Shown here: piece by piece, positions 59,443 through 64,000 of the stretch | How the letters are laid out: each line of letters starts with the position of its first letter | How positions within the stretch are numbered: position 1 is the stretch's first letter | Made by a program: the position numbers and the translations under genes | Notes under the pieces: generated by a model | Databases searched by the model: none | What the model saw: only the letters and a program-made list of their open reading frames with translations | Told to the model about the DNA's origin: nothing | Source of the DNA: an uncultured Ruminococcus sp. | GTDB taxonomy: Bacteria; Bacillota; Clostridia; Oscillospirales; Ruminococcaceae | Length of the DNA: 64,000 nt | Direction of reading: 5' to 3' | Assembly (NCBI GenBank): GCA_900539095.1 | Contig: UQAR01000002.1 | Location: 1 to 64,000 of the forward strand

Positions 59443-60162
59443 TCAGCATATCTTTTCAAGATTTCGGCGTATGGACTTTATAATGCGTTTTTCAAGTCTG
59501 GATATGTACGACTGAGATATGCCCACCTCATCTGCCACCTGCTTTTGTGTCATTTCCTTTCTGCCCGAAAGCCCGAACCGCATTTTCATTATCTGCTTTT
59601 CTCTTGGGCAAAGCTTTTCTATCTCTTCACGGAGCAGCTGTTTTTCCACTTCGCTTTCTATGCCCTTGTTCACGGTGTCATCGTCAGTACCGAGAATGTC
59701 GGACAAAAGCAGCTCGTTTCCGTCCCAGTCAACGTTCAGCGGTTCGTCAATGGATATCTCGTTTTTATATTGATTGGATTTTCGCAGAAACATAAGTATC
59801 TCGTTTTCTATGCACCTTGAGGCATATGTGGCAAGCTTTATGTTTTTCTCAGGACAGAAGGTGTTCACCGCCTTTATAAGCCCTATCGAGCCTATGGAGA
59901 TTAGGTCCTCTATGCCTGTGCCGGTTGACTCGAACTTTTTGGCGATATAGACCACAAGCCTGAGATTGTGCACGATAAGCAGCTCTCTGGCTTTTTTTTC
60001 GTCTGTTTTCAGCAGCTCGAACGCTTTCTTTTCCTCTTCTTTGTTGAGCGGAGGAGGCAGCGAATCTGCACCGTTTAAGTAATCTATAGTTTCGGGCATA
60101 TCTGAAAACAGACGGCTCAAAAATCTGTTCAGTCCCATTGTCAGTGTTTTAAGTGTGGTCAT
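59443..60162 (-). CDS. sigE: Pro-sigma-E sporulation sigma factor
   Basis: 239 residues from ATG 60162 (AGGAGG seven bases upstream). The N-terminal about 28 residues (TLKTLTMGLNRFLSRLF) form the amphipathic pro-sequence that holds the factor at the membrane until cleavage by SpoIIGA. The mature part has SLPPPLNKEEE, HNLRLVVYIAKKFE, YASRCIENEI, DEPLNVDWDGNELLLSD and an HTH TQKQVADEVGISQSYISRLEK, closely matching B. subtilis SigE. It follows spoIIGA by 16 bases. Confidence 0.96.
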   Translation of the reverse strand: MTTLKTLTMGLNRFLSRLFSDMPETIDYLNGADSLPPPLNKEEEKKAFELLKTDEKKARELLIVHNLRLVVYIAKKFESTGTGIEDLISIGSIGLIKAVNTFCPEKNIKLATYASRCIENEILMFLRKSNQYKNEISIDEPLNVDWDGNELLLSDILGTDDDTVNKGIESEVEKQLLREEIEKLCPREKQIMKMRFGLSGRKEMTQKQVADEVGISQSYISRLEKRIIKSIRRNLEKIC

Positions 60163-60178
60163 TTGTATTCCTCCTGTG

Positions 60179-61009
60179 TTATCCCAGCAAAGCGGGATTG
60201 AATATTGCCCGTGACTTGCCATTCAATGAGGGCTTTATGCCCACATAGCATTTGACGTTGTGCACACGGTCTTTATCGTCGATTATTTTTACACTGCCTG
60301 CGGCGGTGATGTGGATAAGTCCCTCTCCGCTGACGGTGGAGCAGGGTATTACTCTGAAACCGCTGAGAGGGTCAGGCTCATCACGGTCAAGGTCATAGTG
60401 ATAAAAAAGCCTGTCGCAGCAGAAAACCACAACGGGCGTTCCTGTGAAACTGTCGCAAAGCCTGTTTCCGCTGTCGCATATGGCAGGAACTTTCACTATG
60501 CAACCACCGTTTTCATACACTGCCTCGTATTTTGCGGTTCTGTTAAAGCATCTGCGTGTGATGTTCTCATAAAAGCACAGCAGCCCGTAGGCGATACCGC
60601 AGGCGAGTGCCAGCTTTAGCAGGGATATGTCAAAATAGACGGTGAGGTTTCTGAAAAATATGACCTTGCTGCCTGAAAGCTGCCATAATGTCACCACTGC
60701 CCCTGTGAAAACTGCGTTCACGGCACTGTATATTATAAAGTATCGCAGCAGCTGCCATGGGTCTTTGCAGCCAAAAGCGATGAGCACCGTGAGTGCAGTG
60801 CAGGAAAGTTTTATCATCACGATAACAACGGCGGTGAAATATCCGCCGCTGTCTATTGCCATTACAAGTGACGAAAGCCCTCCCACCGAGCAGGCTGTCA
60901 GCAGCCGCAGCGGTCTTATCACCTTGTGGCACACTCTGCCTGTTGCCTCTAGCATTATCAGGGTCATAATGGCGTTTGTCACAAGAAGGATATCTATGTA
61001 TATTTTCAT
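60179..61009 (-). CDS. spoIIGA: Sigma-E processing protease SpoIIGA
   Basis: 276 residues. Five N-terminal membrane helices (about 1-145) and a C-terminal aspartic-protease-like domain with Asp179 in VPAICDSGNRLCD, near Asp183 of the B. subtilis enzyme. It cleaves pro-SigE in the mother cell after septation. ATG 61009 after GGAGG. Forms the spoIIG operon with sigE. Confidence 0.92.
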   Translation of the reverse strand: MKIYIDILLVTNAIMTLIMLEATGRVCHKVIRPLRLLTACSVGGLSSLVMAIDSGGYFTAVVIVMIKLSCTALTVLIAFGCKDPWQLLRYFIIYSAVNAVFTGAVVTLWQLSGSKVIFFRNLTVYFDISLLKLALACGIAYGLLCFYENITRRCFNRTAKYEAVYENGGCIVKVPAICDSGNRLCDSFTGTPVVVFCCDRLFYHYDLDRDEPDPLSGFRVIPCSTVSGEGLIHITAAGSVKIIDDKDRVHNVKCYVGIKPSLNGKSRAIFNPALLG

Positions 61010-61047
61010 TTTGTTCCTCCATATGGTCTTTGCTTTTGACCTGTGAT

Positions 61048-61084
61048 ATTATGATAACACCCTTTCGGCGGAAAAATTGTCGCA
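61048..61084 (-). promoter_or_regulatory. Possible Spo0A-controlled spoIIG promoter
   Basis: On the minus strand TTGCGA (from 61085) is 23 bases from TATCAT (61056-61051), with CATAAT also present at 61053-61048. The overlong spacing recalls the B. subtilis spoIIG promoter (22 bp), which Spo0A activates. Two heptamers one base off the 0A box TGnCGAA lie in it: TGTCGCA (61078-61084, plus strand) and CGCCGAA (61070-61064, minus strand). Confidence 0.35.
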
Positions 61085-61092
61085 ATGGGTAC

Positions 61093-61128
61093 AAAAAAAA
61101 TCCGCCCTCCCGAAATGGGAAAGCGGAT
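61093..61128 (-). terminator. Terminator of the M18 aminopeptidase gene
   Basis: On the minus strand ATCCGC pairs with GCGGAT with an inner CCC/GGG, followed by TTTTTTTT. Confidence 0.75.
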
Positions 61129-61147
61129 ATGCTTATTTGATATTTAG

Positions 61148-62560
61148 TTAGTCGGCAAAGAAAACTGAGAAAGCCTTGTATGCCATATATGTGTCTATCT
61201 TTGAGGTTATCTCAAATGGTGCGTGCATCGAAAGCACCGGCACGCCAACATCGATAACGTTCATGTCAAGGTTTGCGATATACTGTGCGACAGTTCCTCC
61301 ACCGCCGCCGTCTACCTTGCCAAGCTCGCCTGTCTGCCAAACGATATTGTGCTCGTCAAGGAGTTTTCTTACTCTGCCTACAAATTCAGCTGAGGCGTCA
61401 GATGTGCCGGACTTGCCTCTTGAACCTGTGAACTTTGTGGCAACAACGCCGTAATTTATCTGTGATGAGTTTCTTATCTCAAACGGCTCTGAGAATGTCG
61501 GGTCATAGGCTGCGTTTACGTCAGCTGACAGGCACTCTGATGCGGAGATAACGTTTCTGCCCTCAAGTCCGTATACCCTTGCAAGGTCTGCGATGAAGTA
61601 TGGGAGATATGAGCTGTTAAGTCCTGTGTTGCCGTCACTGCCTGTTTCTTCCTTATCTGTAAGAACAGTCATGCAGGTCTTTTTAGGGTCTTTGCATTTG
61701 AGGATAGCCTGCAAAGCTGTGTATGCACAAACTCTGTCGTCCTGACCGTAAGAGCCTACCATACTTCTGTCAAATCCAACGTCCTGTGCCTTGAATGCAG
61801 GAACAGCCTCAAGTTCTGCGGAAACGAAATCGTCCTCCACAATGCCGTACTTCTCGTTAAGGATAGCCATGATGTTGAGCTTTACCTTGTTTGAAACAGC
61901 GTCATCTTTGAATGGTCTTGAACCTATGAGCAGGTTGAGCTCCTCGCCCTTGATAAGCTGTGGAGCAGGTCTTTTCATCTGAGCGTCTGCAAGGTGCGGC
62001 AGGATATCGGTAACGCAGAAAACAGGGTCGTCCTTGTCCTCGCCGATATTTACTGTAACGCTTTCGCCGTCAGCCTTGATTATAACGCCGTGGAGCGACA
62101 TTGGGACAGTTGTCCACTGATATTTCTTTATGCCGCCGTAATAGTGTGTTTTGAACAGGCAAAGTTCCTTGTCCTCATAGAGTGGGTTCTGCTTGAGGTC
62201 AAGACGTGGCGAGTCGATATGAGCGGCTGCAAGTCTGATACCCTTGTCAAGACCGTCCTTGCCCATGACTGTAAGTATGATAGCCTTGCCTCTGTTTACA
62301 TAATAGAACTTGTCGCCTGCGTCATATTTCTTGCCCTTTTCATAAGGCTTGAAACCAGCTTTTTCAGCCTGAGCCACAGCCTCGATAACAGCCTCACGCT
62401 CTGTTTTGGCAGTGTTCAGAAAGCTTTTATAGCCCTCGCAGAACTTGTCTGCCTTTTTGAGCTTTTCTTCGCTAAGGCGAAGTCCGCCGTTTTTCTTATC
62501 CGAAAGGAGCTTTTCTGCAAGCTTTTCGCCCTCGGACTTTTCTTTCTTCTTGTTATCCAT
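61148..62560 (-). CDS. M18 family aminopeptidase
   Basis: 470 residues. AAAHIDSPRLDLK (metal-binding His and Asp), DKEETGSDGNTG (catalytic Glu and metal ligand), AYDPTFSEPFE, and DVGVPVLSMHAPFEI (C-terminal His) are the motifs of cobalt/zinc-dependent M18 peptidases such as aminopeptidase I. It clips acidic or neutral N-terminal residues from peptides in the cytoplasm. ATG 62560 after AGGAGGAATTTACA. Confidence 0.93.
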   Translation of the reverse strand: MDNKKKEKSEGEKLAEKLLSDKKNGGLRLSEEKLKKADKFCEGYKSFLNTAKTEREAVIEAVAQAEKAGFKPYEKGKKYDAGDKFYYVNRGKAIILTVMGKDGLDKGIRLAAAHIDSPRLDLKQNPLYEDKELCLFKTHYYGGIKKYQWTTVPMSLHGVIIKADGESVTVNIGEDKDDPVFCVTDILPHLADAQMKRPAPQLIKGEELNLLIGSRPFKDDAVSNKVKLNIMAILNEKYGIVEDDFVSAELEAVPAFKAQDVGFDRSMVGSYGQDDRVCAYTALQAILKCKDPKKTCMTVLTDKEETGSDGNTGLNSSYLPYFIADLARVYGLEGRNVISASECLSADVNAAYDPTFSEPFEIRNSSQINYGVVATKFTGSRGKSGTSDASAEFVGRVRKLLDEHNIVWQTGELGKVDGGGGGTVAQYIANLDMNVIDVGVPVLSMHAPFEITSKIDTYMAYKAFSVFFAD

Positions 62561-62596
62561 TGTAAATTCCTCCTTACTTAGATAAACTTTATGTTA

Positions 62597-62626
62597 TTTA
62601 TATATTTGTAAAAAGCAAGTTGACAA
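62597..62626 (-). promoter_or_regulatory. Promoter of the M18 gene
   Basis: On the minus strand TTGTCA (62626-62621), 18-bp spacer, TATAAA (62602-62597). Confidence 0.55.
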
Positions 62627-62655
62627 ACGGGCGGACGCTATTCGCCCAGTTTGTT
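62622..62655 (-). terminator. Hairpin after the coaE-SLT operon
   Basis: ACAAACGGGCG and CGCCCAGTTTGT form an 11-bp stem with one bulged base. The minus-strand run that follows (CAACTTGCTTTTT) is only partly T-rich, and it overlaps the M18 -35, so the terminator call is weak. Confidence 0.4.
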
Positions 62656-62679
62656 CTTATCTGCTAATACTCTCGGTTT

Positions 62680-63342
62680 TTAGTTTGTTTTTGTTATATC
62701 TCCCTGACTGCTGAGTATCTCCTTATAGTTGTCATAAGCTTTGCGTATCTTCCGCACATAGTTTGAAGTCTGGTCATTCTCGTCAGGTATGTCGCTGACC
62801 TTGAAATCATCAGGGTCAACAGTGCCGTTTTCTATCCAGCTGTCAACAAGGTTCATTCCGCAGTGATAAGCCGCAGCGGTGAGTTCCACAGAGCCGTCAT
62901 ACTTTTCCATTAGATAGCTGAGATAATATGTGCCGTATTGTATGTTCAGCTCAGGGTCGAACATATCGTCATAGGTGTTGTCACGCTGATCGTCAAGGCG
63001 ATATTTTATCCAGTCGTATGCGTCCTCCATAAGCTGCATAAGACCCCTTGCACCAACTGATGAAACAGCGTCCTTATCAAAGCCGCTCTCAACCTTTATC
63101 ACCGAGAACACCAGCACAGGGTCGCACTTGTATTTGATGCTGTATTTTATAACATACTCCTCATATTCTGTAGGATATGAAAAAGAATTAGGAATATCCT
63201 TTGCCTTGTCGATTATCTGCTCGTGATAAAGATATGTAAGCCAGCCTATGCCGCACAGCAGAAGAATGACCGCTATGAGCACAGGACCTTTTTTTATGTT
63301 CTTTTTCTTTTTACGCCTGCTGTTTTTTCCATTAGCCGCCAT
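62680..63342 (-). CDS. Membrane-anchored lytic transglycosylase
   Basis: 220 residues. A highly basic N-terminus (SRRKKKKNIKKG), one membrane helix (PVLIAVILLLCGIGWLTYLY) and an SLT domain: catalytic Glu in VIKVESGFD, SVGARGLMQLM and AAYHCGMN. It cleaves peptidoglycan glycan strands outside the membrane. It resembles the SLT proteins often found beside coaE in clostridia. Overlaps the coaE end by 11 bases. Confidence 0.9.
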   Translation of the reverse strand: MAANGKNSRRKKKKNIKKGPVLIAVILLLCGIGWLTYLYHEQIIDKAKDIPNSFSYPTEYEEYVIKYSIKYKCDPVLVFSVIKVESGFDKDAVSSVGARGLMQLMEDAYDWIKYRLDDQRDNTYDDMFDPELNIQYGTYYLSYLMEKYDGSVELTAAAYHCGMNLVDSWIENGTVDPDDFKVSDIPDENDQTSNYVRKIRKAYDNYKEILSSQGDITKTN

Positions 63343-63934
63343 TGTATCTTTCCTTTATTATTTTTATGACCTCACAGGTCTTTTGGTATGTTTCATTTAC
63401 AGTGCCGTTGTTTTCTATAACAAAGCTGCTGTGCTCTCTGAAAAACTCCACTGTGTGCTGAGATGCAAAACGTTTTTTCGCAAGCTCTTTTGAAATGCCG
63501 TCCCTTTTTGTTATTCTTTCGAGCCTTATGTCATAGTCTGCCACAACGCTCACTATAACGCTGCAAAGCTTATCCGCACCTGCCTCGAAAAGCGTTGGTG
63601 CGTCAAGAAGTATGAACCTGCTTTGTGCGGCGTTTATCTTTTCGTCTATGAGCTTGTTTATAAAAGGGTAAATGGTATCGTTTAGCATTTGCAGCCTAGC
63701 CTTGTCAGTAAAAACTATTTCTCCAAGCTTTCGCCTGTCTAGGGCAAAGCCGTCGTCAAAACAGTCTGGGAAGATCTTAGCAAGCTTTTTGCAGCATTCG
63801 CTCCCTGCCTGTGTGACTTCTCTTGCAACAAGGTCGCAGTTTATTATCTCAAAGCCGTTTTCTTTGAAAGCGTCTGAAACTGTGGTCTTGCCTGCACCGC
63901 TTTGACCTGTAAGTCCTGCTACTGTTTTTTTCAC
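63332..63934 (-). CDS. coaE: Dephospho-CoA kinase
   Basis: 200 residues; last step of coenzyme A synthesis. P-loop GLTGQSGAGKTTVS, INCDLVAREVT and DAPTLFEAG are CoaE motifs. GTG 63934 overlaps the stop of the upstream gene by three bases (GTGA), so coaE is translated with it. Confidence 0.94.
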   Translation of the reverse strand: MKKTVAGLTGQSGAGKTTVSDAFKENGFEIINCDLVAREVTQAGSECCKKLAKIFPDCFDDGFALDRRKLGEIVFTDKARLQMLNDTIYPFINKLIDEKINAAQSRFILLDAPTLFEAGADKLCSVIVSVVADYDIRLERITKRDGISKELAKKRFASQHTVEFFREHSSFVIENNGTVNETYQKTCEVIKIIKERYNGG

Positions 63935-64000
63935 AGCGTCACCACCTGAAAGCCTGCGGCTCTTAAAAGTCGGTTATACACCGCAAGTCCTACACCGTCC
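63931..64000 (-). CDS. C-terminal end of a probable TsaC/Sua5 protein (partial)
   Basis: The last 22 codons of a gene entering from the right edge read GVGLAVYNRLLRAAGFQVVTL before TGA (63933-63931); the first residue D is at the edge. The "GLAxxNRLxxAAG" ending resembles the tail of threonylcarbamoyl-AMP synthase (TsaC/Sua5). Too short for certainty. Confidence 0.4.
   Translation of the reverse strand, partial: DGVGLAVYNRLLRAAGFQVVTL

Noticed and set aside
1..64000. CRISPR arrays, rRNA operons, prophage or integrated elements
   Set aside because: No regularly spaced repeats, rRNA sequence, integrase, phage structural genes or transposases were found.

Overview
The window is a low-to-mid GC chromosomal segment from a spore-forming Firmicute. 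I infer a Ruminococcus-like member of the Oscillospiraceae/Clostridia. The grounds are the yicC-remA-gmk-rpoZ-priA-def-fmt-rsmB-rlmN-prpC-prkC-rsgA-thiN-spoVM gene order, spoIIGA/sigE/sigG, TepA, DnaD/DnaI, sigma-A promoters of the TTGACA-17-TATAAT type, and fused IspH-S1. No species can be named from sequence alone. Bases 1-54 are not genomic: they match an Illumina Nextera P7/Tn5 adapter, so the left edge is a contig end and the first gene is cut artificially.

Layout. 55-901: UPF0178 fragment and an HD-domain protein (-). 1133-3654: glmS and a HAD phosphatase (+). 3794-16666: a long housekeeping block (+) for RNA processing, nucleotide metabolism, replication restart, protein N-terminal formylation, rRNA methylation, PP2C phosphatase/PASTA kinase signalling and ribosome assembly, ending in a 27-codon spoVM missed by length filters. 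16761-16847: tRNA-Leu(UAA) (-). 16924-18410: MATE exporter with an attenuator-like leader (-). 18617-20560: a GGDEF-REC-HD-GYP protein (+). 20643-24008: dnaD-dnaI-lipase (-). 24282-25238: an agr-type quorum-sensing module, agrD-agrB plus an unknown small protein (+). 25349-32845: accessory genes (GNAT, ATPase, esterase, VanY-like peptidase, GH2 glycosidase, dprA). 32900-34192: purA (-). 34453-41406: lipoprotein, tepA, uppP, ftsK/spoIIIE, ComEC-like MBL protein, DUF3006. 41439-46846: rpiR, flavoprotein, and two adjacent gene fusions, cmk-plsC and ispH-rpsA. 47051-51802: PBP1A, rRNA methyltransferase, HAD, AIM24. 51860-53760: tsf and rpsB with a structured leader (-). 53775-61009: a sporulation-rich block (ymxH, a spo0A-like gene, sigG, an envelope sugar operon, an orphan LytTR regulator on +, sigE, spoIIGA). 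61148-64000: M18 aminopeptidase, lytic transglycosylase, coaE and the end of a probable tsaC/sua5 gene (-).

Themes. Sporulation determinants are spread over the window (spoVM, spoIIIE-type ftsK, ymxH, spo0A-like, sigG, sigE, spoIIGA). Cell-wall genes (glmS, uppP, PBP1A, VanY-like, SLT, PASTA kinase) are also frequent. The most interesting accessory element is the orphan agrDB locus: a 47-codon AgrD with a cysteine-rich core, a 9-bp direct repeat with 21-bp period just upstream of its -35 (the geometry of LytTR operators), and no AgrC/AgrA beside it. The Spo0A-like protein has a receiver domain that keeps Asp56 but has lost most other phosphorylation residues. I found no CRISPR array, rRNA operon, prophage or insertion sequence.
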